A stretch of DNA of 51,866 nucleotides from Chitinophagaceae bacterium (GCA_028288365.1 JAQBNU010000100.1:1-51866); one strand, 5' to 3'. Counted from the first letter of the stretch, positions 9,363 to 17,909 are shown. Numbers and translations: made by a program. The notes: generated by a model not told the origin, from the letters alone.

Positions 9363-9523
9363 TTATGAGTTTTGCTAAAGAACATCCATTTGATCAGGTT
9401 CTTCAATGGGATCCAAAGGATCAAGCCAAAACTAATGGCAACGATGAGCAGGACAATTAAAACAAGAACGATTGTTCCAATACCTAAGCCGGGTCCGATA
9501 TACAGTGGAGTACTTAACATCAT
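9359..9523 (-). CDS. Small single-helix membrane protein in the sulfotransferase set
   Basis: This is a 54-residue frame beginning MMLSTPLYIGPGLGIGTIVL, with one long hydrophobic helix (about 13-41) and a basic end KNLIKWMFFSKTHK. It starts one base after the stop of the arylsulfotransferase-like gene. Its TGA overlaps the sulfotransferase ATG (9362-9360), so the packing is that of a real operon member. I recognise no family. A second ATG at 9520 is equally possible. The likely role is a membrane partner or scaffold of the sulfotransferase, which is inferred from context only. Confidence 0.62.
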   Translation of the reverse strand: MMLSTPLYIGPGLGIGTIVLVLIVLLIVAISFGLILWIPLKNLIKWMFFSKTHK

Positions 9524-9524
9524 A

Positions 9525-10859
9525 TTAGTAGGGTATGTGTTCGTAAATTCTTATCCAGTTTGGATAATATGCATAATCTTTAATAGGAGCATGAAGCATT
9601 TTTTTCAAAATGAACTCATTATTGCTTGTTATAAATATTTTCCCTTGATTTTGAGATTCAATAAATGTACTGCCATCACTTAAAACTTTGTGTAGACCTT
9701 GAGTTTCTGTCCAAATTTTTTCTTTTGCAAAAAGGTTGTCCAATGAATGTGTAAATGTAGAATCTTTGAAATTGTACGTTATGATTTCTGAAGAATGAAG
9801 TGAGTCAATTATGTTACAATAAGTTTCTATACTATCCTTTTCAACATGAATGAAATTATTATTGAAAATCGAAATGGTACTATCCGATAGAATATCTACA
9901 TCGTGTTGATTGATAAACTCACCAAAAATGAATCGTATAATTTTGTTTGTTGATGGTCTGTAAAGTATAATCAACGAACGATGTCTAATGCTGAGAAACA
10001 GATCTCCTTTTTCCCAGTATTTTGAATCTTTTAGCGCAGGTTGTATGTCATTTAGATGTATGGGATCATGAGTGTTTTTATCTGGGTCACTGTATCCAAA
10101 AACGAAATTTTTATAATGATTCTCTAATAGGATTTCGGTTATACCTTTATGAAACAAAACCTTTCCGCTGTTCTTATCTATTTGTGTAATATAATCTTCT
10201 TTGTATTTATAAATATCGCCTGTGATGTTTCGTATCCCTTTTACAGGCATGCGACCATTAATATATGGATCAGCTGTACATGCCCAGATGTTGCTGTCTG
10301 CACCTAAGTTCAATGAATGATGGTAGATGTAATCATGATTGATCCAGATTACCCTTGAATTGGAATCCAGTCTCATTAGGTTGGGACTCTCGTCCACACT
10401 TATAATGATGGATTTGTCGGGTAGTATGATCGAGTTGCGAGGAATGGTATTAGTGAAAGCCCAATATGTTTTTTCAAAATCCAATTCTTTTTTGGGTAGG
10501 CTCCATGTACGAAGAACGGTATCATTTTTCAAATTGAATAATTTGAGATCCCAATTCTCTGTCCCCATGTTCCAGAAAGAATTCAACGCATATAGATTAT
10601 ACGTAAGGTGATTGACTTCCAGAAAATTGGGATCTAATGGGATATAAGAAGGAGGAATGCCTGCTAATTCTTTAGAACCTAAAACCTCTTTGATACGTGC
10701 CGGATAATTGGCAAAGTTGGTGAGGTGATGGGCCACGAAGCTAGATTCTTTGCCTTCAAGGGCGGCGTTATAAACAAGGTAGCTGTAGTAGGAGAGCGCG
10801 AAAAAAATGAGCACAAGAATGCTAAATCCTTTGACTATATTTTTGATGGGTGGCTTCAT
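9525..10859 (-). CDS. Arylsulfotransferase-like beta-propeller protein
   Basis: The 444-residue product has one N-terminal membrane helix or uncleaved signal (about 10-32) and a long extracytoplasmic domain. It has repeated beta-strand blade motifs resembling the arylsulfotransferase (ASST) propeller: HHSLNLGADSNIWAC (about 180-195), then NDIQPALKDSKYWEKGDLFL, RHRSLIILYRPSTNKI and the FINQHDVDILSDSTISIFNN segment, which matches the family's 'QHDP..L..G.I..FDN' pattern. ASST enzymes transfer sulfate between phenolic donors and acceptors without PAPS. Whether this one is catalytic is not clear; the histidines in these motifs are candidates. It is the first gene of a three-gene minus-strand operon with the 54-residue protein and a PAPS-type sulfotransferase. 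Confidence 0.72.
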   Translation of the reverse strand: MKPPIKNIVKGFSILVLIFFALSYYSYLVYNAALEGKESSFVAHHLTNFANYPARIKEVLGSKELAGIPPSYIPLDPNFLEVNHLTYNLYALNSFWNMGTENWDLKLFNLKNDTVLRTWSLPKKELDFEKTYWAFTNTIPRNSIILPDKSIIISVDESPNLMRLDSNSRVIWINHDYIYHHSLNLGADSNIWACTADPYINGRMPVKGIRNITGDIYKYKEDYITQIDKNSGKVLFHKGITEILLENHYKNFVFGYSDPDKNTHDPIHLNDIQPALKDSKYWEKGDLFLSIRHRSLIILYRPSTNKIIRFIFGEFINQHDVDILSDSTISIFNNNFIHVEKDSIETYCNIIDSLHSSEIITYNFKDSTFTHSLDNLFAKEKIWTETQGLHKVLSDGSTFIESQNQGKIFITSNNEFILKKMLHAPIKDYAYYPNWIRIYEHIPY

Positions 10860-11474
10860 CTCGTTATCTCAAATATAATAAAGTATTTGTAATATGTGAA
10901 TACCGTTTTAGTTAAAGTCTCTTTTGAAATGGGGGTTATTGGATAAATTGTTGTTCATCAAATATGTGTGGAGAGTAATTAAAAAAATAACGGAGCATAT
11001 TAAACTAATTTGAAAAGACTCTAAACACGGGCACTTCAGAGGTAGGATTGAAAATGCATGTTTTGATTTTATATTCTATCTATGATATCTTGTCGTTGGT
11101 TTTTTTAAAATAGATGTTTATTGATATTTTAGTCCTTTGAGGTAATGATGAAATCGAGTATATTTTAATACAGAATTGTTTTCTTTAACGAGCTTGACTT
11201 GTCTTCTCCAAAGACAAACCAATCAAAAGAAGGCCGGGTCTATCTATTTTGGTTGAAACAGGCCCTTTCAAATGAGAAATGGTCCGGATTACCTTTTTAT
11301 GCGATTTAATTGGATTTATGATAGATTATCAAAAAAAAGAAGAAAGTTTATGAATTGGCTGGATATCCATAGGAACTTTCAAAAGTATTCGATGGATCTG
11401 ATGCCGTTTTTAAACTGTTCTGAAAGCCTTTCCGTATATACGGAAATCCCTTTTACTATTTTAATAGAAGCTCA
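10860..11474. other. Long AT-rich intergenic region between divergent units
   Basis: These 615 bases separate the arylsulfotransferase-like gene (minus) from the sensor kinase (plus). They hold the promoters of both. A small hairpin lies at 11199-11217 (TTGTCTT/AAGACAA, 5-base loop), a weak GGCC-based hairpin at about 11229-11266, and an 18-bp perfect palindrome at 11429-11446. A 68-codon frame at 11272-11478 has no recognisable features and I do not call it. No RNA gene is recognised, although the hairpins could form a structured leader. Confidence 0.6.
11429..11446. promoter_or_regulatory. 18-bp perfect palindrome upstream of the kinase/regulator pair
   Basis: TTTCCGTATATACGGAAA is identical to its reverse complement. 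It ends 28 bases before the ATG at 11475. Length and symmetry suit a binding site for a dimeric regulator. The paired response regulator has no DNA-binding domain, so it is not the obvious ligand. Confidence 0.5.
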
Positions 11475-12878
11475 ATGAAAAGTGGGGCCATGCAATTGGA
11501 CAAAAAGCAAGTGCGAAGGGAATCTTCCGGCATGTTAAAAATCAAGACGATTGTTGAAGAGATTACTCATGCAGGAGTGAGCGATGCTATTGAGTTTGAA
11601 AAACAGTACCGTTTGAAATCAATGAATTTGCTCTGCATCATCGGCATACTCATCATAGCTCCGTATTATGTTATTTTTTCAATGGCAGAGTTTTGGTATC
11701 CTGTACTGATTGTTTTTCTTTTTCATTTGTCTTTTCTGTCTGTCATTTTTTTGAATTACCTCAAGTATTATAGTGCCGGCAATTATCTTTTAATCTTTGG
11801 GACAAACATGGGTATCTTGGGGATGTCTTATTGTATTGGTTTTGATTCAGGATTTCATTTGTATTTTTTAACAGGACCTTTATTTATTTTTTGGATTTTT
11901 GATTTGGATCAAAAAAAACTGATTGCTTACGCTATCGCATTGGAACTCGTGTTTGTGTTGTTAGTATACCTTGTAAAGTATAATGTAAAACCGATGTACG
12001 ATTGGAACGACATTGGAAGTTTAGACATCTATTATCTCAACATGAGTTTTAACTTGTTTTTGATTTTTTTGCTGTTTTATAATTATACTAAATACTACCA
12101 ACTCCTTACCGATAGCCTTGTTCAGAAGCAGAAAAAAATGGAGGAAGAAGTAGAAAAACGAATTCAATCTGAATCATATACAAGTAAGTTATTTAAAGAT
12201 TTATCTGTCAGCTATAAAAATCTTGAGCAGTTCAGTTACATTGTTTCACATAATGTAAGATCGCCTTTATCTAATATAAAAGGCTTTTTGAGCTTATATG
12301 AAGCCAATTCACATGCCAATCAAAATGATCAGGTGATGGAAAGCATCAAAGAATCTGCAGAACATTTGGATGAAATCATCATGGATTTAAATGTGCTTTT
12401 AAGTGCAAAAAACTTATTGTTAGAAAACAAGAGAGAGGTCTGTCTTTCCGATGCTATTCAAAATGTGGGTGTCTCTCTGGCAGCTGAAATTCAAGCCTCC
12501 GGTGCGATCATCAAAGAAGAATTCTCGATAAATTTGAATTTGGTTACGATAAAAACGATATTGCACAGTATTTTATTTAATTTATTTCAAAACGCAATAC
12601 GCCACTGCCGACCTGATGTTTATCCTGAAATAACTGTCAGAGCGGAAAAAACAGAAGAGCATACAACATTGATCATTAGTGACAACGGTGTAGGTATTGA
12701 TTTGGAAAGATACAACGATAGAGTGTTTATGTTGTATCATACTTTTGGAGAAAATAAAGAGGGAAGAGGCATTGGATTGTTTTTGGTTCGATCAAATGTA
12801 GAGATGTTAGGCGGACGTATATCTGTTGAAAGTAAAATGAATGAAGGCACCAAGTTTATAATTCAATTTAAAAATTAA
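11475..12878 (+). CDS. Membrane sensor histidine kinase
   Basis: This is a 467-residue sensor kinase. About six membrane helices (50-70, 74-94, 103-121, 128-142, 148-167, 194-213) form a membrane-embedded sensor without a large periplasmic loop. A short coiled coil (about 215-235) leads into HisKA with the phospho-acceptor H259 in FSYIVSHNVRSPLSN. The C-terminal HATPase has NLFQNAIRHC (N box), SDNGVGID (G1) and GRGIGLFLV (G2). The sensed signal is unknown. In-frame ATGs at 11475, 11490 and 11532 are all possible starts. The response regulator begins 7 bases after its stop, so they form a two-component pair. Confidence 0.92.
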   Translation: MKSGAMQLDKKQVRRESSGMLKIKTIVEEITHAGVSDAIEFEKQYRLKSMNLLCIIGILIIAPYYVIFSMAEFWYPVLIVFLFHLSFLSVIFLNYLKYYSAGNYLLIFGTNMGILGMSYCIGFDSGFHLYFLTGPLFIFWIFDLDQKKLIAYAIALELVFVLLVYLVKYNVKPMYDWNDIGSLDIYYLNMSFNLFLIFLLFYNYTKYYQLLTDSLVQKQKKMEEEVEKRIQSESYTSKLFKDLSVSYKNLEQFSYIVSHNVRSPLSNIKGFLSLYEANSHANQNDQVMESIKESAEHLDEIIMDLNVLLSAKNLLLENKREVCLSDAIQNVGVSLAAEIQASGAIIKEEFSINLNLVTIKTILHSILFNLFQNAIRHCRPDVYPEITVRAEKTEEHTTLIISDNGVGIDLERYNDRVFMLYHTFGENKEGRGIGLFLVRSNVEMLGGRISVESKMNEGTKFIIQFKN

Positions 12879-12885
12879 TACGACT

Positions 12886-13290
12886 ATGAATTCTTCTGCT
12901 AAACCGATGGTTTTTTTTATTGATGATGATCCTCTATCTAATAAGTTTAATACAATGCTTATCAGAAAGATTCATCCTGATGTAGAGATCAAGACTTTTA
13001 CCAAAGCAGAAGACGCATTAAATGATTTGAAGGATGATAACAATCAAAAACCTGAAGTGATATTTTTGGATTTGAATATGCCTGTTATGAACGGTTGGGA
13101 CTTCATGGCTGAATTCAAAAAGATCGGATTGGATATAGAAGTGGTTGTACTGACTTCTTCTAACGATTCTTCAGATAAAGAGAAAGCAGAAAAAAATAAT
13201 CAAATCAAAGACTACGTAGTGAAGCCGCTTACTAAGAATGCATTTACTGGTGTCGTGAAAAAGTTTTTTAGAAGCAAAGACGAAGAATAA
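12886..13290 (+). CDS. Single-domain response regulator (CheY-like)
   Basis: This is a 134-residue receiver domain with no output domain. The acidic pocket is D13-D15 (FFIDDDPLSN), the phospho-acceptor is D62 in FLDLNMPVMNGW, the switch Thr is T90 (VVLTSSN) and the conserved Lys is K113 (VVKPL). It is the partner of the kinase 7 bases upstream. With no DNA-binding part, it probably acts through protein contacts or passes phosphate on. A strong bidirectional terminator follows. Confidence 0.95.
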   Translation: MNSSAKPMVFFIDDDPLSNKFNTMLIRKIHPDVEIKTFTKAEDALNDLKDDNNQKPEVIFLDLNMPVMNGWDFMAEFKKIGLDIEVVVLTSSNDSSDKEKAEKNNQIKDYVVKPLTKNAFTGVVKKFFRSKDEE

Positions 13291-13297
13291 GTGCATT

Positions 13298-13360
13298 GCA
13301 ACTCATCATAAAAAAAGAAACCTGCTTATTGAGCAGGTTTCTTTTTTTATGATGAGTTGC
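13298..13360. terminator. Bidirectional terminator, 29-bp perfect stem
   Basis: Arms at 13298-13326 and 13332-13360 are exact reverse complements with a 5-base loop. The stem contains an A run on the left and a T run on the right around GAAACCTGCT/AGCAGGTTTC, so it can terminate both the response regulator (plus) and the haem-binding gene (minus). Confidence 0.9.
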
Positions 13361-13364
13361 CGTT

Positions 13365-13814
13365 TTATTTTTTTGGTTTGATTGACTCAGCTATCCAACT
13401 GGTTATTTTTTCTTGTTGGTCCGCATTCAATGCAGTGTGTTCATGTAAAAGAGTATAGCCTTTCAAAGGCATCTCTCCTGCTTTTACTTCGTCTACGCAT
13501 TCTTCCAATTTATGCTTTTGTTTTTTTTCTGTGTAGTCTCCCCAAATAGAAAAATTCAAATGCTTGCGACCATCATTCACATGATCTTTCATCAACCAGG
13601 ACATGGGTGCCACATTGCTGTACCATGGATAGTGTGTTTCATGTGAATGACAATCGTAACAAGACGTGACGAGTATGGCACGCACTTCTTCTGAAGGATT
13701 AGTGAGTGTAATAAAATCTTTGCTTTTATCTACCGAAGGATTTACTTTATCAATGCGGATGAATTGAATGGCAATTAGTAAAAGAACGATACCGAGGATT
13801 ATTTTTTTTGTCAT
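13365..13814 (-). CDS. Haem-binding domain protein (Haem_bd family)
   Basis: The 149-residue product has an N-terminal membrane anchor or signal (MTKKIILGIVLLLIAIQF). A c-type haem motif CYDCH is at 52-56, followed by the characteristic SHETHYPWYSNVAPMSWLM and a WGDY segment. This matches the Bacteroidota Haem_bd family of periplasmic mono-haem proteins. Its redox partner is unknown. An in-frame extension to 13883 would overlap cysM and lacks family features, so I start at 13814. It follows cysM by 16 bases and probably shares its transcript. Confidence 0.88.
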   Translation of the reverse strand: MTKKIILGIVLLLIAIQFIRIDKVNPSVDKSKDFITLTNPSEEVRAILVTSCYDCHSHETHYPWYSNVAPMSWLMKDHVNDGRKHLNFSIWGDYTEKKQKHKLEECVDEVKAGEMPLKGYTLLHEHTALNADQQEKITSWIAESIKPKK

Positions 13815-13830
13815 GTGTTGAATTGTTATT

Positions 13831-14715
13831 TTATACTCCAAAAAGATCTGATGATAAATAACGGTCACCGCGGTCGCATACAATGCTCACGATGACTCCT
13901 TCTTTTATTTCTTTAGCCAGTTTGATGGCTGTCACCATCGCTCCACCACTACTCATGCCGGCAAAGATGGCTTCTTTCTTAGCGAGCAAGCGTGTCATGT
14001 CTATGGCTTCTTTCTCACTCACATCCATGGTACGATCTACACGATGTGCTTCAAATATTTTAGGTAAATATTCTTTCGGCCATCTGCGGATGCCTGGTAT
14101 GCGTGCAGTTTCATCGGGTTGTACACCCACAATCTGTATAGCTGGATTTTTTTCTTTCAAAAATCTGGAGACACCCATAATGGTCCCTGTTGTTCCCATA
14201 GATGAAACGAAATGTGTGATCTTGCCGTTGGTGTCTTTCCAGATTTCTGGTCCGGTAGACGTGTAATGTCCTTTCCAGTTGTCAGGATTGCCAAACTGAT
14301 TCAACATGATGTATCCGCCTTCTTTGACTTTGTTCTCTGCATAGTCTCTGGCGCCTTCCATAGAAATGGCTGCGGGAGTCAGAATCACTTTGGCTCCGAA
14401 GGCTTCCATCGTCAAGACGCGTTCCTTTGTGGAATTGTCCGGCATGACGAGTTCTATTTCCAAATCAAACAAACGTGCAATCATGGCCAATGCTATACCG
14501 GTATTGCCGCTCGTGGCTTCGATCAGTTTATCACCAGGTTTGATTTCACCTCTTTCCAATGCACCTTTGATCAGTGAAAGTGCTGCTCGGTCTTTGACAC
14601 TGCCGCCTGGATTATGTCCTTCCAGCTTGGCGTAAATGGTGACTGCCGGATTGGGGTTGAGGTGCTTGATCTCTACAAGTGGTGTATTGCCAATAAAATC
14701 TAATAATCCTGCCAT
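13831..14715 (-). CDS. cysM: Cysteine synthase (O-acetylserine sulfhydrylase)
   Basis: This PLP enzyme makes cysteine from O-acetylserine and sulfide. From the ATG at 14715 it has 294 residues, beginning MAGLLDFIGNTPLVEIKHLN; a longer frame upstream would run into cysE. The Schiff-base lysine is K41 in PGGSVKDRAA, the substrate loop is EATSGNTGIALA and the glycine-rich phosphate site is SSMGTTGTIMG. The short length is nearer CysM than CysK, but the two are hard to separate by eye. cysE ends one base upstream, so supply and use of O-acetylserine are in one operon. Confidence 0.93.
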   Translation of the reverse strand: MAGLLDFIGNTPLVEIKHLNPNPAVTIYAKLEGHNPGGSVKDRAALSLIKGALERGEIKPGDKLIEATSGNTGIALAMIARLFDLEIELVMPDNSTKERVLTMEAFGAKVILTPAAISMEGARDYAENKVKEGGYIMLNQFGNPDNWKGHYTSTGPEIWKDTNGKITHFVSSMGTTGTIMGVSRFLKEKNPAIQIVGVQPDETARIPGIRRWPKEYLPKIFEAHRVDRTMDVSEKEAIDMTRLLAKKEAIFAGMSSGGAMVTAIKLAKEIKEGVIVSIVCDRGDRYLSSDLFGV

Positions 14716-14716
14716 C

Positions 14717-15523
14717 TTATTTTTTAGTGCTGACTTCAGGCTGAGACCTGTTGTATACTTTTGAATGTGGTGCAATGCTATCAATAACCCATACGTTACC
14801 ACCAATGACACTGTCGTGACCAATCACTGTTTCTCCACCGAGTATGGTAGCACCGGAATACACGATCACGTTGTCTTCCAATGTTGGATGACGTTTCTTG
14901 GAAGCCATGTCTTTGGAAACACTTAACGCTCCGAGTGTGACACATTGATAAATCTTCACGTTTTTTCCAATACTGGCGGTCTCGCCAATGACCACACCTG
15001 TGCCGTGATCGATGAAAAAACTCGAACCAATTTTTGCACCAGGATGAATGTCAATGCCTGTTTTAGAATGGGCATACTCCGAAAGAATTCTTGGCAGCAA
15101 AGGAACGTCTAATTGGTACAGTGCATTTGCCATGCGATGGAACGCCACGGCATAAAATCCAGGGTATGCACGAATGACTTCGTATTCGCTTCTCGCAGCA
15201 GGATCACCTTCAAGAGTAGCTTTAATATCTTCACATAGCAATTCATAAATCTCAGGAAGCTTTGCCATGAAGGCTGCGGAAATATCACCGGGCTCAGCCT
15301 TCAATTGTTTTTGCATGACATTCAGAAGCTCTTTGAATTCTGATTTATAAATGTCTAGGCGATCTTTGATGATAGTAGGGGAGCGATACTTTTTAGGTGA
15401 TTGCTCTGGAAACAACATCAGAAGGATACGGGTAAAGAGCTTGCATACACTGGATGTGGAAGGTGCGTTGTCCGTTTTCTGATGTCTTTCGAATAAGGTC
15501 TGCGCAAATGTGTTGTTGCTCAT
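14717..15523 (-). CDS. cysE: Serine O-acetyltransferase
   Basis: CysE acetylates serine with acetyl-CoA to give O-acetylserine, the first step of cysteine synthesis. The product is 268 residues. An N-terminal helical domain (to about 165) precedes a left-handed parallel beta-helix of hexapeptide repeats. That helix contains the catalytic-type FFIDHGTGVVIGETASIG and the CoA-binding KRHPTLEDNVIVYSGA. It is upstream of and almost contiguous with cysM, and divergent from bshC with a 222-base spacer that holds promoters for both directions. Confidence 0.94.
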   Translation of the reverse strand: MSNNTFAQTLFERHQKTDNAPSTSSVCKLFTRILLMLFPEQSPKKYRSPTIIKDRLDIYKSEFKELLNVMQKQLKAEPGDISAAFMAKLPEIYELLCEDIKATLEGDPAARSEYEVIRAYPGFYAVAFHRMANALYQLDVPLLPRILSEYAHSKTGIDIHPGAKIGSSFFIDHGTGVVIGETASIGKNVKIYQCVTLGALSVSKDMASKKRHPTLEDNVIVYSGATILGGETVIGHDSVIGGNVWVIDSIAPHSKVYNRSQPEVSTKK

Positions 15524-15745
15524 GTCATCTGAATTATTTGGTGCGACTATGTGTTCTGTATTTCAATCAACCCGAATGAGGTGCGAAAGATTCGAAAATA
15601 CATTCTTTTATTCAATTAAATAAAGTCGATTTAATAAAAATTAGCATATTTCGGACAAATAGTAGCGGCGTTTGATCCGCAGTAAGTTATAAGTATATGA
15701 ACCGTATACGCTTACTGCTCACTTGCTGCTCGCCACATATCCTGC

Positions 15746-17314
15746 ATGAAAAAAACAGTTCATAAAATTCCCTTAGAGCAGACACACTCCTTCTCGACTT
15801 TACTGTCTGATTATCTCTCTCAAAACGATAAGATTACCTCTTTTGCTCACTACGCTTCTTCTGCAGACGGTTTGCAAAAATGCATGACTCAGTCTGCTTT
15901 TCCGATGGAAAAAAGAAAGGTATTGCAAGAGGTATTAAAAGAACAGTACCAGGGACTTTCTGTCGCGGAGCCGGTAAAGGTCCACCTGGAAAGTATTATT
16001 TCTGAAAACACATTCTTCGTCACTACCGGTCAACAGATACATGTCTTAGGTGGTCCGCTGTATGTGTTGTATAAGATTGCGACAACGATTCAACTGGCAG
16101 CGGCGTGTAAGCAACTGATGCCGGACAAACATTTTGTACCGCTCTTCTGGATGGCCTCTGAAGATCATGATTTAGAAGAGATCGATCACCTGACTATTTT
16201 TGGAAAAAAATATCAAGCAGAATTGAAAGGAAAAGGGCCTGCCGGAAGAGTAACCACCGAAGGCCTTTCTGCCTGGATCAACAGCCTGCCTGATATTCCT
16301 GAAGTATTTAAAACAGCGTATGCAACGTATGGTGATCTTTCCGGAGCAACGCTTTACTGGATCAATGAATTGTTTGGCAAGCATGGCTTGGTGACACTTG
16401 ATGCGGATCATAGTAAACTTAAACAACAGTTTATTCCGGTCATGGAAAAAGAATTGTTTGAAGGCATTTCCATTCAGGCGGTACGCGATCAGACTACAGC
16501 CCTGGAAGGCTTGGGATACAAGAGTCAAATTTTTCCGAGAGAGATCAACTTGTTTTATATTTCTTCGGAAGGAAGAAATAGAATTACGTATGAAGACGGA
16601 AAGTACAGTGTGTTGAATACGAATATTGGATTTGACAAGGAAAGTCTTTCTAAAGAATTGCATGCTCATCCCGAATCATTCAGTCCCAATGTTGTGTTGC
16701 GACCGGTGTACCAGGAATATATTTTACCGAACATCGCTTATATAGGTGGTCCCGCTGAAGTAGCCTACTGGCTTCAATTGCAGAAAGTATTTGAAGCATT
16801 GCATTTACACATGCCGGTGGTATTGCCCCGTAACTTTGCCATGGTAGTGAGTAAACAACAAATGAATAAGCTGCAAAAATTAGGATTAACGCCGGAGGAT
16901 ATTTTTTTACCGGAAGAAGAACTCAAGCAACATTTTCTTTCTGCTAAAAATTATGTCGTGCCCGAGTGGCAAGATGTGGTGCTAGGTTTGGACGAACTCT
17001 GGAAAGCAGTAGAAGAAAAAACGTTGAAAGCAGATGCAGGTTTGAAAGACTGGCTCGCGGCAGAAAAACATAAAGTGCAGAAACAACTGGAAATAGTAGA
17101 AAAGAGAGTAGTGAAAACGTATGAGCAGAAGCTGGAGCAAGAGATGAAACAACTTTCAACGTTGAAAGAAAAATTATTGCCGGGGGGAGGATTACAAGAA
17201 CGCGCGGAATCTTTCGTATCCTTTATGATCAACGATCCGGATTTTATTGATGATATCGTTTCCTCTTTTGATCCACTCGATTTTCGTTTCAATATAGTCG
17301 TATATGAAGACTAA
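15746..17314 (+). CDS. bshC: Bacillithiol biosynthesis cysteine-adding enzyme BshC
   Basis: BshC is thought to attach cysteine to glucosaminyl-malate in the last step of bacillithiol synthesis. The product is 522 residues, close to the family's usual 520-540. Recognisable segments are the N-terminal VTTGQQIHVLGGPLYVLYK (about 92-110), VPLFWMASEDHDLEEI (about 131-146) with the conserved HD, NVVLRPVYQEYILPNIAYIG and GPAEVAYW in the centre, and the C-terminal coiled coil (about 415-480). Its divergent neighbour is the cysE-cysM cysteine operon, which fits the cysteine demand. The stop overlaps the next gene by 11 bases. Confidence 0.95.
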   Translation: MKKTVHKIPLEQTHSFSTLLSDYLSQNDKITSFAHYASSADGLQKCMTQSAFPMEKRKVLQEVLKEQYQGLSVAEPVKVHLESIISENTFFVTTGQQIHVLGGPLYVLYKIATTIQLAAACKQLMPDKHFVPLFWMASEDHDLEEIDHLTIFGKKYQAELKGKGPAGRVTTEGLSAWINSLPDIPEVFKTAYATYGDLSGATLYWINELFGKHGLVTLDADHSKLKQQFIPVMEKELFEGISIQAVRDQTTALEGLGYKSQIFPREINLFYISSEGRNRITYEDGKYSVLNTNIGFDKESLSKELHAHPESFSPNVVLRPVYQEYILPNIAYIGGPAEVAYWLQLQKVFEALHLHMPVVLPRNFAMVVSKQQMNKLQKLGLTPEDIFLPEEELKQHFLSAKNYVVPEWQDVVLGLDELWKAVEEKTLKADAGLKDWLAAEKHKVQKQLEIVEKRVVKTYEQKLEQEMKQLSTLKEKLLPGGGLQERAESFVSFMINDPDFIDDIVSSFDPLDFRFNIVVYED

Positions 17315-17909
17315 AAAAGAAGAACGGTTATATTACCAGCAGTTGCGCGATGCCTTAAGTGTTGAAGAACGAGAGCAACGCAGTAAGCAGATTGCTGAAC
17401 ATTACCTGAACGTTTTTAAACAGGAACGTCCGCAAGCCGTTCATCTTTTTTTGCCTATCGCTGCGAAAGGAGAAATCGATACCTTGATTATTCTAAAAAG
17501 GCTGAATGAAGAATACCCGGAAGTGAAAACGGTTACTTCTGTGATTGCTACAGACCATCAATCGTTGTTGACGTTGGAAATAAGAATAGATACACCGCTG
17601 CACATCAACCGTTGGGGAATACCTGAACCGGTATCGCGCGTGTTTTTTCCTGAGCGGGACATTCAGGAAGTGTTGACCCCTTTATTGGCGATGGATGCAG
17701 CAGGGTATAGATTGGGTTACGGCAAAGGATTTTACGACCGTTTCTTTTTCACGTGTTCTTCGAATGTAAAACGTACAGGAATTAATTTCTTTCCGCTTAC
17801 AGATCATGCCTTACTGAGAGATGAATGGGACGTGCCGTTGCATCGATTGATCAGTCCGGAAGGAGTTTTTAATATAAGTGAACAGTGGTCAGTGGACAGT
17901 GGTCAGTAA
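17304..17909 (+). CDS. 5-formyltetrahydrofolate cyclo-ligase
   Basis: This enzyme converts 5-formyl-THF to 5,10-methenyl-THF with ATP, recycling folate. The product is 201 residues. It begins MKTKKEERLYYQQLRDALS and has the family hallmarks AAKGEIDTLI (substrate side) and DAAGYRLGYGKGFYDRFF (ATP-binding loop, about 130-148). It overlaps bshC by 11 bases, so it is translated from the same message. The last residues (about EQWSVDSGQ) are encoded by the left arm of an intergenic repeat, so the natural tail may have been replaced or extended. Confidence 0.93.
   Translation: MKTKKEERLYYQQLRDALSVEEREQRSKQIAEHYLNVFKQERPQAVHLFLPIAAKGEIDTLIILKRLNEEYPEVKTVTSVIATDHQSLLTLEIRIDTPLHINRWGIPEPVSRVFFPERDIQEVLTPLLAMDAAGYRLGYGKGFYDRFFFTCSSNVKRTGINFFPLTDHALLRDEWDVPLHRLISPEGVFNISEQWSVDSGQ

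Noticed and set aside
11272..11478. A 68-codon plus-strand frame in the long gap
   Set aside because: No family, signal or membrane pattern; it overlaps the palindrome and the kinase start, and looks like a chance frame in AT-rich DNA.
13815..13883. Longer N-terminus for the haem-binding protein
   Set aside because: It would overlap cysM and lacks the signal; the anchor begins at MTKKIILG.
14716..14823. Longer N-terminus for cysteine synthase
   Set aside because: It lies within cysE, and the conserved start is MAGLLDFIGNTPL.
15679..15718. GCAGTAAG...CTTACTGC inverted repeat before bshC
   Set aside because: Only 8 bases pair exactly with a 24-base loop; too weak to call an operator or riboswitch.
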